NCBI GenBank assembly: GCA_028714075.1
Contig: JAQTMZ010000010.1
Span: 51,276 to 115,275 of the forward strand
Length of the DNA: 64,000 nucleotides
Source: Gallionella sp.
GTDB lineage: Bacteria; Pseudomonadota; Gammaproteobacteria; Burkholderiales; Gallionellaceae
Direction of reading: 5' to 3'
The translations under genes and the position numbers were made by a program. The stretch's first letter is position 1; the number at the start of each line of letters is the position of its first letter. Below are positions 17,308 to 27,539 of this stretch, in pieces. Under the pieces are notes generated by a model. That model worked only from the letters and a program-made list of their open reading frames with translations, ran no database searches and was not told where the DNA came from.

Positions 17308-17335
17308 GCAGGCAAGCCGCACAGCGGCTGCCTGC
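17308..17335 (+). promoter_or_regulatory. Strong 5'-leader hairpin before the second phosphorylase
   Basis: GCAGGC-a-AGCCGC-aca-GCGGCT-GCCTGC forms a 12-bp stem with a single bulged A and a 3-nt loop. It ends 12 nt before the TGGAG ribosome site and 23 nt before ATG 17359. No T-run follows directly, so it reads better as a translational or RNA-stability element than as a terminator. Confidence 0.55.
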
Positions 17336-17358
17336 AAATGTGATTTTTGGAGATACTC

Positions 17359-19920
17359 ATGGAAAAAAGCACATCATACATATTACAAGTCCGCCCGAAA
17401 ATTCCCGCACGTCTGGCGCGCCTTGATGAGCTTGCGAACAACCTGTGGTATAGCTGGGATCGTCCCACTCGTGCGCTGTTCGCGCGTTTGCATCCGGGTC
17501 TGTGGAAAGCCACCGGGCAGAGCCCGAAGGCGTTTTTGAAGCGCGTGGACGAACAGCGCCTGCTGGAAGCGGCGGAAGACCAGGTGTTTATCGGCAACTT
17601 CAACCGCGTATTGGCGGCCTACGATACTTACCATGACCATCGTTTGCCGCCGGTCGGTTCGGACTTGTTGCACAAGGACGATCTGGTGGCCTATTTCTGC
17701 GCCGAATTCGGCTTTCACGAAAGCCTGCCGATTTATTCCGGCGGTTTGGGTATTCTGGCCGGGGATCACTGCAAGGCCGCGAGCGACCTGCGCCTGCCGT
17801 TCGTCGGCGTCGGTCTGTTGTATCGCCAGGGCTATTTCCACCAAACCATAGACGGCGATGGCAACCAGATCGCCACCAACCACGATTCTCATTTTGAAGA
17901 CTTGCCGATCACCCCGTCGCGGCGCGCCGACGGTACCGAGGCCTACACCTCGGTGGATTTGCCCAACCGCAAGCTCAATATCAAGATTTGGCAGGTTCAA
18001 ATCGGCCATATCACGCTGTATTTGCTGGACACCAATCTGGAAAGCAACAATGTGCATGACCGCGACATCACGCACCGCCTGTACGGTGGCGACAAGGTCA
18101 CGCGCATAGAGCAGGAAATCGTGCTCGGGATCGGCGGCGTGCTCGCGCTGCAGGAACTTGGCCTGAAGCCGACGGTGTGGCATATCAACGAGGGGCATGC
18201 GGCGTTTCTGGTGCTGGAACGGGTTCGCCAGAAGATGGCCGAGGAGAATATGAATTTTGCCGCCGCGCTCGAATGCGTGGCGGCCAACACCATCTTTACC
18301 ACGCATACGCCGGTTCCGGCCGGGCATGACCATTTCAGCGAAGGCATGGTACAGGCCTACTTCGAACATTATTACCCGGAATTCAAATTGAGCCGCGATG
18401 AATTCCTGGCGCTTGGCCGCACCAGAAACAGCCCGGATTTCAACATGACGGCGCTGGCCATCCGCGGCACGCGCTTCAACAACGGTGTATCGCGCATCCA
18501 CGGCGATGTGTCGGCGAAAATTTGCGGCGACATGTGGCCGGAAATCGAGCACAAGGAAAACCCGATGACCTACGTCACCAACGGCGTCCATGCACCGACT
18601 TTTCTGGCGACGGAATGGATCGAGGTGCTGGAACGTCAGCTCGGCATAGAGTGGAGCGCGCGCATGAACGACGTGGAATTCTGGGAAGGCGTCGGGCGCA
18701 TTCCCGACCACTTGTTCTGGAGCGTGCGCCAGACGCTGAAGGCCAAGATGCTGAACATGGTGCGCGAACGTATCAGCGCGCAGCACTTCCGCAACCACGG
18801 CTCAGAGGCGCATCTGGATCGCCTGCTCAAGTATGTCAGCCCGGAAAATCCGAATATCCTCACCATCGGCTTCGCGCGCCGCTTTGCGACCTACAAGCGC
18901 GCAACCATGCTGTTCGGCGATATTGATTGGCTGCGGGAAATATTGAATAACCCGGAGCGTCCCGTCGTGTTTATTTTCGCCGGCAAGGCGCACCCTGCGG
19001 ATATCCCCGGGCAAGACCTGATCCGCCACATTACGCATATTTCCAAAATGCCGGAATTTATCGGCAAGATATTGATGGTGGAAGGTTACGACCTGGCCTT
19101 GGCGCGCAAACTGGTTTCCGGCGTGGATGTCTGGTTGAATACCCCGCTGTACCCGCTGGAAGCGAGCGGCACATCCGGCATGAAGGCGGGCATCAACGGC
19201 ACCATCAACCTGTCCGTGCTGGACGGCTGGTGGGGCGAGAGTTATGACGGGAAGAATGGCTGGGCGATCAAGCCGGTATCGGAATCACTGAGCGAAGAAG
19301 TCCGCACGCGCGAAGAGACCCGCACCTTCTACGAGTTGCTGCAGGATCATGTCGTGCCGTTGTACTACGAACATGGCAAGATGGGGTTTTCGCCGAGCTG
19401 GGTGAAAATGTCCAAGCGTTCGATGTCCACCATCATGCCGCGCTTCAACGCCAAGCGTATGGTGGGCGAATATCTTGCCAAGTGTTACCTGCCGGCCAGC
19501 AAGCAACATCGTTTGTACAGGCAGGACCAGTGCGTTAATTCGCACGTCGTTGCCGAGTGGAAGGCGCGCATCCGCCATGCATGGGCGGGTGTCGCGTTGC
19601 GCCGCCTGGATGGGATGCAGAAGGAAATCAATTACGGCGATAGCCTGCGCTTTGAAATAGCGGTCAAGCTGAACGGCCTCAAGCCCGGCGACGTGACCGT
19701 GGAGATGCTGCTGAGTTTATTTACCAAACGTGAGAAATTGCATAACTCGCGCCGCTATCGTTTTGAAGACACCGGCAAGATGACCGACGCGGGCGAAAAT
19801 ATATTCGCCCTGGACATGCAGCCGGAACAATGCGGCAAGCTGGAATACCGTATTCGCGTCTACCCGTACCATGAGATGCTTACCCATCAATTTGAAATGG
19901 GCATGATGCGCTGGCTGTAA
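17359..19920 (+). CDS. Alpha-glucan phosphorylase, archaeal/Thermotoga-like type (DUF3417 N-terminus)
   Basis: 853 residues; a PLP-dependent phosphorolytic enzyme acting on alpha-1,4-glucan or maltodextrin. It is of a different subfamily from the other phosphorylase in the window. The N-terminus ([19 protein letters not shown]) is the DUF3417-type segment. The core has [20 protein letters not shown] and [14 protein letters not shown], and the PLP lysine lies in [15 protein letters not shown], followed by LDGWWGE. I chose ATG 17359 because the TGGAG ribosome site stands 6 nt upstream; an in-frame TTG at 17347 would overlap that site. It is a single-gene unit before ileS. Family is firm; the preferred glucan is not known. 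Confidence 0.93.
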   Translation: MEKSTSYILQVRPKIPARLARLDELANNLWYSWDRPTRALFARLHPGLWKATGQSPKAFLKRVDEQRLLEAAEDQVFIGNFNRVLAAYDTYHDHRLPPVGSDLLHKDDLVAYFCAEFGFHESLPIYSGGLGILAGDHCKAASDLRLPFVGVGLLYRQGYFHQTIDGDGNQIATNHDSHFEDLPITPSRRADGTEAYTSVDLPNRKLNIKIWQVQIGHITLYLLDTNLESNNVHDRDITHRLYGGDKVTRIEQEIVLGIGGVLALQELGLKPTVWHINEGHAAFLVLERVRQKMAEENMNFAAALECVAANTIFTTHTPVPAGHDHFSEGMVQAYFEHYYPEFKLSRDEFLALGRTRNSPDFNMTALAIRGTRFNNGVSRIHGDVSAKICGDMWPEIEHKENPMTYVTNGVHAPTFLATEWIEVLERQLGIEWSARMNDVEFWEGVGRIPDHLFWSVRQTLKAKMLNMVRERISAQHFRNHGSEAHLDRLLKYVSPENPNILTIGFARRFATYKRATMLFGDIDWLREILNNPERPVVFIFAGKAHPADIPGQDLIRHITHISKMPEFIGKILMVEGYDLALARKLVSGVDVWLNTPLYPLEASGTSGMKAGINGTINLSVLDGWWGESYDGKNGWAIKPVSESLSEEVRTREETRTFYELLQDHVVPLYYEHGKMGFSPSWVKMSKRSMSTIMPRFNAKRMVGEYLAKCYLPASKQHRLYRQDQCVNSHVVAEWKARIRHAWAGVALRRLDGMQKEINYGDSLRFEIAVKLNGLKPGDVTVEMLLSLFTKREKLHNSRRYRFEDTGKMTDAGENIFALDMQPEQCGKLEYRIRVYPYHEMLTHQFEMGMMRWL

Positions 19921-19924
19921 CACC

Positions 19925-19941
19925 ACCTGCCTGTCAGGCAG
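19925..19941 (+). terminator. Short GC-rich hairpin between phosphorylase and ileS
   Basis: CCTGCCTG-t-CAGGCAGG is a near-perfect palindrome just after the phosphorylase stop. It has no following T-run, so it may act as an mRNA 3'-end stabiliser or weak terminator. Confidence 0.4.
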
Positions 19942-19970
19942 GCTACCTGGATAGATTTTGTTTTGGAATA

Positions 19971-22877
19971 ATGATGACCGACCACAAGAAGACCCTGAAC
20001 TTACCCGATACCCCATTCCCGATGCGCGGCGACCTCGCCAAGCGCGAGCCGCAGATGGTGGCGCGCTGGCAGGCGCAGCAGCGCTACCAGAAAATCCGTG
20101 CAGCCAAGCAGGGCAAGCCGAAATTCATCCTGCACGACGGCCCGCCCTATGCCAACGGCGACATCCACATCGGCCATGCGGTGAACAAAATCCTCAAGGA
20201 CATCATCGTCAAGAGCAAGACGCTGGCGGGTTTCGACGCGCCCTATGTGCCGGGCTGGGATTGCCACGGCCTGCCGATCGAATTGCAGGTGGAGAAGAAG
20301 CACGGCAAGGCGATTCCGCCGGCGCAGTTCCGCGAGCTGTGCCGCGCCTACGCCAGGGAGCAGATCGAGCGGCAGAAGAAGGATTTCATCCGCCTCGGCG
20401 TGCTGGGCGACTGGGAGCATCCCTACCTGACGATGGATTTCAAGACCGAGGCGGACATCATCCGCGCGCTGGGCAGCATCTACGAGCGCGGCTACCTGTA
20501 TCAGGGGCGCAAGCCGGTCAACTGGTGTCTCGACTGCCAATCGGCGCTGGCCGAGGCCGAGGTGGAATACGAGGACAAGACTTCGCCCGCGATCGACGTG
20601 GGCTTCGAGGTGAAGGACAAGGGTGCCTTGGCCAGGGCGTTCGGTGTGTCGCTGCCGGGCAATGCCAAAGTATATGCGGTGATCTGGACCACCACACCGT
20701 GGACGCTGCCCGCCAATCAGGCAGTGTGCGTGCACCCGGAACTGCAATACGACCTGATCAAGACACCGAAGGGCTATCTGATTCTTGCAATTGACCTCGC
20801 GACGCAGTGCCTCGCGCGCTATCAGTTGGGCGGAACCAATGATCGCGGCGATGGCATGGCGGCAACCTGCATGGGGGCGGCGCTGGAAGGGTTGCCGCTG
20901 CAACACCCGTTCAACGAGCGCACCGTGCCGATCATTTGCGGCGAACATGTCACGCTGGAAGCGGGTACCGGCCTGGTGCACACCGCACCGGCGCACGGTC
21001 TGGACGATTACTTTGTCGGCCAGAAATACGATCTGCCGACCGATAACCCGGTCGGGGACGACGGCAAATTTATCGCCAGCACACCACTGGTCGGTGGCAT
21101 GTTCGTGTGGAAAGCCAACGATGTAGTGATCGATGCAATTCAAGCCAGCGGCCATTTGCTGCATCTGGAAAAAGTGCAACATAGCTACCCGCATTGCTGG
21201 CGGCACAAGACGCCGATCATTTTCCGTTCCACGCCGCAGTGGTTTATCGGTATGGATAACCGGGGACATAATCCGGCACTATCGGCGGCAGACGAACTGG
21301 TGCAGGAAAAACGCGAGCATGGTGCGGCACATGCGCAATCCAATGGCGCAAGTCTGCGCGACCTCGCCAACCGCGCCGTCGAACACACCGAATTTTTTCC
21401 TGCCTGGGGACGTGCGCGTCTCGAAGCGATGATCAAGAACCGCCCCGACTGGTGCGTATCGCGCCAGCGCAACTGGGGCGTACCGATGCCGTTCTTCGTG
21501 CACAGGGAAACGATGCAGCTCCATCCGCGCACGCCCGAATTGCTGGAGCAGGTCGCCAAGCTGGTCGAGCGCGACGGTATCGAGGCATGGTTCAGCCTGA
21601 ACTCGGTAGACCTGCTGGGCGCGGAAGCGGAGCAATACAAAAAACTTTCCGACACGCTGGATGTGTGGTTCGATTCGGGCGTCACCCACGCATCGGTGTT
21701 GCAGCGCCGCACAGATTTACACTCGCCCGCAGACCTGTATCTGGAAGGCTCCGACCAGCATCGCGGCTGGTTCCAGTCCAGCTTGCTGACCGGCTGCGCG
21801 ATCAATGGCCGCGCGCCTTTCAAGGCGTTGCTGACGCATGGATTCGTGGTGGATGGCAGCGGCCACAAGATGTCGAAATCCAAGGGGAATGTCATTGCCC
21901 CGCAGAAAATTTTCGACACGCTCGGCGCCGACATCCTGCGCCTGTGGGCGGCCCTGACCGACTACTCCGGCGAGCTGACCATCTCCGATGAAATTCTCAA
22001 GCGCGTGGTGGAAAGCTATCGCCGTATCCGCAACACGCTACGCTTCCTGCTGGCCAATATCTCGGATTTCGATCCGCAGCAGCATGCCTTGCCGGTGGAG
22101 CAATGGCTGGAAATAGATCGCTATGCACTGGCGCTGGTGGGGCAGTTGCAGGACGAATTGAAGCAGGATTATGCGCGTTACGAATTTCATCTGATCGCGC
22201 AAAAATTGCAGACTTTCTGCTCCGAGGATTTGGGCGGTTTCTATCTCGATATTCTGAAAGACCGCCTGTATACCGCCGGAGCAAATTCGACCGCGCGCCG
22301 CTCCGCGCAGAACGCGCTGCACCACATCACCCACAGCCTGGTGCGCCTGATGGCACCGATACTCAGCTTCACGGCGGAAGAGGCATGGGAGATATTGGGC
22401 GGCAGGGATGACGTTAGCGTGTTTGAACATGAGTGGTATACATTGCCGCCGCTCGATTCCAGGCACGATGAAAATATTATTAAAGGTTGGGATGTACCAA
22501 GATGCTGGCTAATTATTCGTGAATGGCGCAATCGGGTTAATAAGCAACTCGAAGAATCGCGTGCTGCCGGATTGATAGGCTCGGCGCTGGCAGCCGAAGT
22601 AGATGTGTATGTTGCGGGTGATGACCATGATGTGCTGGCGCGCCTCGGCGATGATTTACGTTTTGTGTTCATCACCTCACGCGCCACGGTACATCGTGTT
22701 GCCAGTTCGGCTGATGAGCGCATCGAAGTGACGCCAAGCGCATACACCAAATGCGAACGCTGCTGGCATTACCGGGTCGACGTAGGCAGTAATCCAGAGC
22801 ACCCAGCATTATGTGGGCGTTGTGCTTTCTGTTTAGCGGAAGATGATATCGAGAACGGGAAGCGGCGGTATGCTTAA
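19971..22877 (+). CDS. ileS: Isoleucyl-tRNA synthetase
   Basis: 968 residues; charges tRNA-Ile with isoleucine and edits valine. The class I signature is [12 protein letters not shown] (HIGH) near residue 60, and the second is [10 protein letters not shown]. The CP1 editing domain lies between them ([13 protein letters not shown]). The C-terminal zinc-binding pair is CERCWHY and CGRCAFC, as in the eubacterial form inhibited by mupirocin. It starts with a double ATG (19971/19974). Its last 8 bp overlap lspA, the usual ileS-lspA linkage. Confidence 0.97.
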   Translation: MMTDHKKTLNLPDTPFPMRGDLAKREPQMVARWQAQQRYQKIRAAKQGKPKFILHDGPPYANGDIHIGHAVNKILKDIIVKSKTLAGFDAPYVPGWDCHGLPIELQVEKKHGKAIPPAQFRELCRAYAREQIERQKKDFIRLGVLGDWEHPYLTMDFKTEADIIRALGSIYERGYLYQGRKPVNWCLDCQSALAEAEVEYEDKTSPAIDVGFEVKDKGALARAFGVSLPGNAKVYAVIWTTTPWTLPANQAVCVHPELQYDLIKTPKGYLILAIDLATQCLARYQLGGTNDRGDGMAATCMGAALEGLPLQHPFNERTVPIICGEHVTLEAGTGLVHTAPAHGLDDYFVGQKYDLPTDNPVGDDGKFIASTPLVGGMFVWKANDVVIDAIQASGHLLHLEKVQHSYPHCWRHKTPIIFRSTPQWFIGMDNRGHNPALSAADELVQEKREHGAAHAQSNGASLRDLANRAVEHTEFFPAWGRARLEAMIKNRPDWCVSRQRNWGVPMPFFVHRETMQLHPRTPELLEQVAKLVERDGIEAWFSLNSVDLLGAEAEQYKKLSDTLDVWFDSGVTHASVLQRRTDLHSPADLYLEGSDQHRGWFQSSLLTGCAINGRAPFKALLTHGFVVDGSGHKMSKSKGNVIAPQKIFDTLGADILRLWAALTDYSGELTISDEILKRVVESYRRIRNTLRFLLANISDFDPQQHALPVEQWLEIDRYALALVGQLQDELKQDYARYEFHLIAQKLQTFCSEDLGGFYLDILKDRLYTAGANSTARRSAQNALHHITHSLVRLMAPILSFTAEEAWEILGGRDDVSVFEHEWYTLPPLDSRHDENIIKGWDVPRCWLIIREWRNRVNKQLEESRAAGLIGSALAAEVDVYVAGDDHDVLARLGDDLRFVFITSRATVHRVASSADERIEVTPSAYTKCERCWHYRVDVGSNPEHPALCGRCAFCLAEDDIENGKRRYA

Positions 22878-23346
22878 TCGCTGGTTGTGGTTGAGTGCGC
22901 TGGTGATCGTGCTCGACCAGTTGAGCAAAGCGTGGATCACCGGCCATTTTGCTTATGGCGAAAATCTTTACGTCTTGAGCGTGTTCAATCTGGTGCTGGC
23001 GCATAACACCGGCGCGGCATTCAGCTTTCTCAGCGACGCGGGTGGGATGCAGCGCTGGCTGTTCAGCATCATCGCGGTCATCGCTTCGGTGTGGATCGTC
23101 GCGCTGTTGCGCAAGCATGCCGCGCAGCCTTTGTTTTCGCTGGCGTTGAGCCTGATCCTCGGCGGCGCGTTGGGCAACCTGATCGACCGCATCGCGTATG
23201 GCTATGTGGTGGATTTCTTGTCATTCCACTGGGGTGAGCATTATTTCCCCGCGTTCAACCTCGCCGATTCCGCGATTACCTGCGGCGCGTTTTTAATGAT
23301 TCTGGACAGTTTGATGGAGCGCAAGCATGGATCTGCTGCTGGCTAA
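22870..23346 (+). CDS. lspA: Lipoprotein signal peptidase (signal peptidase II)
   Basis: 158 residues with four membrane helices. It removes signal peptides from diacylated prolipoproteins in the inner membrane. The two catalytic aspartates lie in GNLIDRI and FNLADSAI; the early motif is [10 protein letters not shown]. The ATG at 22870 overlaps the ileS stop by 8 bp. The 3' end overlaps ispH by 20 bp. The fkpB (slpA) gene commonly found between lspA and ispH is absent. This window encodes at least two likely substrates (the NlpC/P60 and NlpD lipoproteins). Confidence 0.96.
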   Translation: MLNRWLWLSALVIVLDQLSKAWITGHFAYGENLYVLSVFNLVLAHNTGAAFSFLSDAGGMQRWLFSIIAVIASVWIVALLRKHAAQPLFSLALSLILGGALGNLIDRIAYGYVVDFLSFHWGEHYFPAFNLADSAITCGAFLMILDSLMERKHGSAAG

Positions 23347-24250
23347 TCCGCGCGGCTTTTGTGCCGGGGTGGATCGCGCCATTACCATCGTCGAGCGCGC
23401 GCTGGCGCTGCACGGCGCGCCGGTTTATGTGCGCCATGAAGTGGTGCACAATAAATTTGTGGTGGACGAATTGCGCCGGAAAGGCGCGGTGTTCATCGAG
23501 GATCTGGCCGATGTGCCGCCCGGCAGTATCCTGGTGTTCAGCGCGCATGGCGTGCCGAAGTCGGTGCGCCGCGAGGCCGAAGCGCGCGGTCTGACGGTAT
23601 TCGACGCGACCTGCCCGCTGGTGACCAAGGTACATCTCGAGGTGGCGCGGCTGCGCGGGCAGGGCAAGGAAATCATCATGATCGGCCACGCGTGGCACCC
23701 GGAAGTGGAAGGCACGATGGGGCAGAGCGAGGGCGGCATGTATCTGGTCGAATCGCCCGCGCAAGTTGCCGCACTCAAGGTGGCCGATGAACGCAACCTG
23801 GCTTTTGTCACGCAAACCACGTTGTCGGTGGATGATGCGAGCAGCATTGTCGCCGCGCTCAGGGCGCGCTTCCCCAACATAATAGGCCCGAGAAAAGACG
23901 ATATCTGCTATGCCACGCAAAACCGCCAGGACGCGGTCAAGCTGCTGGTCAGGCAATGCGACGTGGTGATCGTGGTTGGTTCGCCGAACAGTTCCAATTC
24001 CAACCGCCTGCGCGAAGTCGCGGCGAATGTCGGCGTGCCGGCCTATCTGGTGGATAATGCGGACGAACTGCGGCCGGAATGGCTTGCCGGAAAATTGCAT
24101 GTCGGCATCAGCGCGGGCGCATCAGCTCCCGAGTTGCTGGTGCAGGGTGTGGTCGCGCGTTTGCGCGAAATGGGTGTGAACAAAGTCACCGAGCTGCAAG
24201 GCATCCGCGAGAATGTCGTGTTCCCGCTGCCCGTAGCGTTGCAACCTTGA
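23327..24250 (+). CDS. ispH: 4-hydroxy-3-methylbut-2-enyl diphosphate reductase
   Basis: 307 residues; the last step of the MEP isoprenoid pathway, an iron-sulfur enzyme making IPP and DMAPP. The three cluster cysteines are in [21 protein letters not shown] and [11 protein letters not shown]. The substrate-binding SxN run is [11 protein letters not shown], and the paired His motifs are HGVPKSV and [14 protein letters not shown]. It overlaps lspA by 20 bp and ends the ileS-lspA-ispH operon. Confidence 0.97.
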   Translation: MDLLLANPRGFCAGVDRAITIVERALALHGAPVYVRHEVVHNKFVVDELRRKGAVFIEDLADVPPGSILVFSAHGVPKSVRREAEARGLTVFDATCPLVTKVHLEVARLRGQGKEIIMIGHAWHPEVEGTMGQSEGGMYLVESPAQVAALKVADERNLAFVTQTTLSVDDASSIVAALRARFPNIIGPRKDDICYATQNRQDAVKLLVRQCDVVIVVGSPNSSNSNRLREVAANVGVPAYLVDNADELRPEWLAGKLHVGISAGASAPELLVQGVVARLREMGVNKVTELQGIRENVVFPLPVALQP

Positions 24251-24274
24251 ATATTCTTGATTTCTGGAAAAAAC

Positions 24275-24408
24275 TTGGCCACCGAGAACACAGAGATCAC
24301 AGAGGAGAAACAAACGATTGAAGCAAGAGATTGATTCACCTCTTGGGTGAGTCAGGGAAGCGTGTCAAGCCGCCGATCTCTCTGTGTGCTCTGTGGCTTG
24401 AATTGTGG
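24275..24408. repeat. Imperfect inverted repeat element after ispH
   Basis: The left arm begins ggccaccgagaacacagag (about 24275-24300) and is mirrored on the right by ctctctgtgtgctctgtggc (about 24382-24401). The sequence between forms a stem-loop region of about 130 bp. The arms are rich in CACAGAG units, the type seen in dispersed intergenic repeats of many Proteobacteria. It could double as the ispH operon's terminator. Confidence 0.5.
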
Positions 24409-24457
24409 TTTTCGAGTCGATTGCCTCTTAAATATTCCTTTGTTGCAGCGCGTCCTT

Positions 24458-24463
24458 TATAAT
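24458..24463 (+). promoter_or_regulatory. -10 element of tRNA-Thr
   Basis: A perfect TATAAT 14 bases before the mature tRNA 5' end, followed by a C-run discriminator-like stretch. The -35 is weak. Confidence 0.5.
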
Positions 24464-24477
24464 CGCCCCCGTTTTTG

Positions 24478-24552
24478 CTGGAGTAGCTCAGTTGGTAGAG
24501 CAACGCACTCGTAACGCGTAGGTCGGAGGTTCGATTCCTCTCTCCAGCACCA
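24478..24552 (+). tRNA. tRNA-Thr (anticodon CGT)
   Basis: A cloverleaf folds with a 7-bp acceptor (gctggag/ctccagc), D-arm gctc...gagc, anticodon loop ctCGTaa and T-loop ttcgatt. The CCA end is encoded. The anticodon stem has an A-C mismatch at its loop-closing pair (31-39). It reads ACG codons. It is a single transcription unit between ispH and the metal exporter. Confidence 0.93.
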
Positions 24553-24596
24553 GTAAGTTTCTGTTGGCTCTCCACTTTGTCATTTCGAATTTTTCC

Positions 24597-25544
24597 ATGA
24601 CACAACCCCTTTTCTCAGATGGCCTGAAACACTCCCACAAATTCGACGAGGGGAACCCGCTCGCCGAGAAAAGCACTTTGCGTGTAGCCGTTCTTACCGC
24701 CGTGATGATGGTGGTCGAGATCGCGGGCGGCTGGTATTACAACTCGATGGCGTTGCTGGCGGATGGCTGGCACATGAGTTCGCATGCGGTCGCGCTGGGG
24801 CTGTCTCTTCTGGCGTATATCTGCGCCAGAAAATTCGCGCATGACCCGCGCTTTTCTTTAGGTACCTGGAAGATCGAGGTGTTGGGCGGTTATACCAGCG
24901 CGATTTTTCTGGTGATGGTGGCCGGGTTGATGGTTTTTCAATCGGTCGAACGGCTGATCGCGCCGAGCCCGATTCACTATGACCAGGCCATCGTGATTGC
25001 GATTGTCGGCCTGCTGGTCAACCTCGTTTCGGCGTGGTTGCTCAAGGATGGGCATCATCACGATCATGGGCATCACCACCACGATCATGCGCACGGGCAT
25101 GGCGACCACGGCCATCATGATTTGAATCTGCGCTCGGCTTATTTGCATGTGCTGGCCGATGCGGCGACATCCGTGCTGGCCATTATCGCGTTATTCGGCG
25201 GCAAGCTGTGGGGGATAAGCTGGCTGGACCCGGTGATGGGCCTGGTCGGCGCGGTGCTGGTTTCCGTGTGGGCTTACGGGCTGCTGCGCGACACCGGGCG
25301 TGTGCTGCTGGATGCCGAGATGAATGCTCCCGTGGTGGACGAGATTCGCGAAGTCATTGCCGCCTCCCCGGTCAAGGCGCGGCTCGATGACTTGCATGTG
25401 TGGCGTGTCGGGAAAGACAAGTACGCTTGCATTCTCAGCCTCGCGACGGATAATGCCGTATCGCCGGAATATTTCAAGAAACAATTAAGCGTTCATGAAG
25501 AGCTGGTTCATATCAGCGTCGAGATAAATGCAATCGACGGATAA
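24597..25544 (+). CDS. dmeF: Cation diffusion facilitator, DmeF-like Co/Ni/Zn exporter
   Basis: 315 residues with six membrane helices; exports divalent metal in exchange for protons. The early signatures are MMVVEIAGGWYYNSMALLAD and GWHMSSHAVALG, the latter carrying the His/Asp metal site. Between helices 4 and 5 lies a run of roughly 23 residues dominated by His, Asp and Gly (about 153-178), typical of the DmeF and ZitB groups. The second metal site is LHVLADAATSVLAI. A short cytoplasmic ferredoxin-like tail follows. No dmeR or metal-responsive repressor is beside it, so the metal is inferred from family only. The start at 24597 follows tRNA-Thr by 44 bp. Confidence 0.88.
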   Translation: MTQPLFSDGLKHSHKFDEGNPLAEKSTLRVAVLTAVMMVVEIAGGWYYNSMALLADGWHMSSHAVALGLSLLAYICARKFAHDPRFSLGTWKIEVLGGYTSAIFLVMVAGLMVFQSVERLIAPSPIHYDQAIVIAIVGLLVNLVSAWLLKDGHHHDHGHHHHDHAHGHGDHGHHDLNLRSAYLHVLADAATSVLAIIALFGGKLWGISWLDPVMGLVGAVLVSVWAYGLLRDTGRVLLDAEMNAPVVDEIREVIAASPVKARLDDLHVWRVGKDKYACILSLATDNAVSPEYFKKQLSVHEELVHISVEINAIDG

Positions 25545-25561
25545 TCTTGCAAGGGGTTTGT

Positions 25562-26737
25562 ATGACTGTTGCTTCGCGCGATAAACGTAGTATTTTGCGC
25601 TACCTTCCGTGGCTGGCGGGGCTGGTGTTGCTGGCGGCTGCGGCGTGGTTTTTCACGCGTTCCGAGCCGGTGCGCGTGCAGTTGGCCAAGGTCGAGCGCG
25701 GCGCGGTGGAAGCGACGGTGAGCAACACCCGCGCGGGAACGGTGAAGGCATGCCGCCGCGCCAAGCTGGCTCCGCCGGCGGGCGGGCAGATCGCGCATCT
25801 GCTGGTAAAAAAAGGCGACCGGGTCAAGGCCGACCAGATATTGCTGGAATTGTGGAACGATGATTTGCAGGCGCAGGCGCGCCTCGCGGAGCAGCAGCTT
25901 AAAACCACAAACACGCGCGTCGAAGAGGTATGCACCGTCGCGGATATGAGCAGCAAGGAAGCGGCGCGGGCGCGGAAGTTGCGCGAACGCGGCTTCATTT
26001 CACCGGAAGGGCTGGAGCGCGCCGAGGCGGACGCGAATGCCAAGCAGGCCTCCTGCCGTTCGGCGCGCAGCGAGATAGCGCAAAGCCAGTCGCGTATCGC
26101 CGTGGCGCAAGCCGGCTTGCGGCGCATGGTGTTGCGCGCGCCGTTCGCCGGCATCGTGGCCGACATCAGCGGCGAGCTGGGCGAATACGCCACGCCTTCG
26201 CCGCCCGGCATCCCGACCCCGCCCGCCATCGACCTGATCGACGACCGCTGCATGTTCGTCAGCGCGCCGATCGACGAGGTGGATGCGGCCAACATTAAGA
26301 TAGGGCAGGCGAGCCGCATCACGCTGGACGCGGTCAAGGGCAAGTCGTTCCCCGGCAGGGTCAAACGCGTCGCACCGTATGTGCTGGAACTGGAGAAACA
26401 GGCGCGCACCGTCGAAGTCGAAGTGGAATTCATCGAGCCGCCGACAGCGGAAAATCTGCTGGTCGGCTATAGCGCCGATGTCGAAATCATCCATACGACC
26501 CACGACAAAGTGTTGCGCATCCCCACACAAACCCTGCTGGAAGGCAAGCGGGTATTGCTCTACCGGGCAGATGGCCCGCTCGAAGAACGCACGGTGACAA
26601 CCGGTCTGGCCAATTGGGAGCACACCGAAATTACCAGCGGGCTGAACGAAGGCGAGCAGATCGTGCTGTCGCTGGATCGGGCCGGGGTGAAAGCAGGCGT
26701 GCGCGTGCAGCCGGAAGCCAGCAAACCTGCCAAATGA
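25562..26737 (+). CDS. Periplasmic adaptor of a MacB-type ABC exporter (HlyD family)
   Basis: 391 residues: N-terminal anchor (LPWLAGLVLLAAAAWFF), lipoyl halves (AKLAPPAGGQIAHLLVKKGD and LRAPFAGIVADISGELG), a coiled-coil arm about 95 residues long between them, and a beta-barrel domain. Two Cys residues in the arm (VEEVCTVADM, KQASCRSARS) could form a disulfide. The ribosome site AAGGGG is well placed before ATG 25562. It is followed by its ATPase and two permeases, but no TolC gene of its own. It probably shares the channel encoded elsewhere in the window or genome. Confidence 0.88.
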   Translation: MTVASRDKRSILRYLPWLAGLVLLAAAAWFFTRSEPVRVQLAKVERGAVEATVSNTRAGTVKACRRAKLAPPAGGQIAHLLVKKGDRVKADQILLELWNDDLQAQARLAEQQLKTTNTRVEEVCTVADMSSKEAARARKLRERGFISPEGLERAEADANAKQASCRSARSEIAQSQSRIAVAQAGLRRMVLRAPFAGIVADISGELGEYATPSPPGIPTPPAIDLIDDRCMFVSAPIDEVDAANIKIGQASRITLDAVKGKSFPGRVKRVAPYVLELEKQARTVEVEVEFIEPPTAENLLVGYSADVEIIHTTHDKVLRIPTQTLLEGKRVLLYRADGPLEERTVTTGLANWEHTEITSGLNEGEQIVLSLDRAGVKAGVRVQPEASKPAK

Positions 26738-26756
26738 TCCGACTGGATATAGCACG

Positions 26757-26833
26757 GTAGGCTGGGGTGAGTTTGCGAACCCCGGCTTTTCGAGAGATCA
26801 AAATGCCGGGTTCATTCCTCGCCGCCAGCCTAC
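26757..26833. repeat. REP-like palindromic repeat, copy 1
   Basis: GTAGGCTGG ... CCAGCCTAC bracket a 77-bp unit with an inner GGTGAG..GAACCCCGGC / GCCGGGTTC..CTCGCC pairing. A diverged copy lies at 63160-63238. It sits between the adaptor and ATPase genes of one operon, so it would be transcribed as a hairpin. Confidence 0.6.
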
Positions 26834-26858
26834 GGTTTTTTCAATGGAGCCTGTTTGA

Positions 26859-27539
26859 ATGATTCAGCTAGAGCAAGTCTCCCGCAGCTTCACGGTCGGC
26901 GATCAGCAGGTCGCCGCGCTGCGCGGTATCGACCTGAACATCGCGGCGGGTGATTATGTCTCGATCATGGGGCCGTCCGGCTCCGGCAAATCCACGCTGC
27001 TCAATCTGATCGGGCTGCTGGATCGCCCGAGTTCCGGCACCTACAAGTTGGATGGCGGCGACGTTACCGATTTGTCCGACGAGCAGCAGGCCAAGGTGCG
27101 CAGCGAGAAGATCGGTTTCGTGTTCCAGGCGTTCCACTTGGTGCCGCGCCTGACCGCCGCGATGAACATCGAGTTGCCGCTGATCCTGGCGGGGATTGCA
27201 GCCGATGAACGCAAGGTGCGCGTGGCGCAGTTGCTGGAAAATTACGGTCTGGCAGACCGCGCCGACCACCGCCCCGACCAGCTCTCCGGCGGACAGCGCC
27301 AGCGCGTCGCGATTGCGCGCGCCACCAGCATGCACCCTGCCGTGCTGCTGGCCGACGAGCCGACCGGCAACCTCGATCAGGCCACAGGCAAGGAGGTGCT
27401 GAACCTGCTCGAACAACTGGTCGCGCAACAAGTCGCACTGATCGTCGTCACCCACGATCCGATCATCGGCGGACGTGCGCAGCGCCAGATACACATGGTG
27501 GATGGGCAGATCGTCCGCAATACCGGAAGAAGCGCGTGA
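26859..27539 (+). CDS. LolD/MacB-type ABC transporter ATPase
   Basis: 226 residues. Walker [10 protein letters not shown], signature [14 protein letters not shown], Walker [14 protein letters not shown] and H-loop VVTHDPII are all intact. It energises the two following permeases. Its stop overlaps the next gene's GTG start by 4 bp (GTGA). It is similar in type to the ATPase at 13436-14137 but clearly not a recent duplicate. Confidence 0.92.
   Translation: MIQLEQVSRSFTVGDQQVAALRGIDLNIAAGDYVSIMGPSGSGKSTLLNLIGLLDRPSSGTYKLDGGDVTDLSDEQQAKVRSEKIGFVFQAFHLVPRLTAAMNIELPLILAGIAADERKVRVAQLLENYGLADRADHRPDQLSGGQRQRVAIARATSMHPAVLLADEPTGNLDQATGKEVLNLLEQLVAQQVALIVVTHDPIIGGRAQRQIHMVDGQIVRNTGRSA

Larger units (their letters stand above)
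16911..17358. other. 450-bp divergent intergenic region between tolC operon and second phosphorylase
   Basis: It holds no convincing gene: the small frames on both strands are Arg/Pro/Cys-rich and lack ribosome sites. The tolC-side promoter should lie near 16940-17030, which is AT-rich. The glgP-side promoter and leader hairpin are listed separately. The middle (17090-17165) is a GC-rich stretch of unknown role. Confidence 0.5.
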
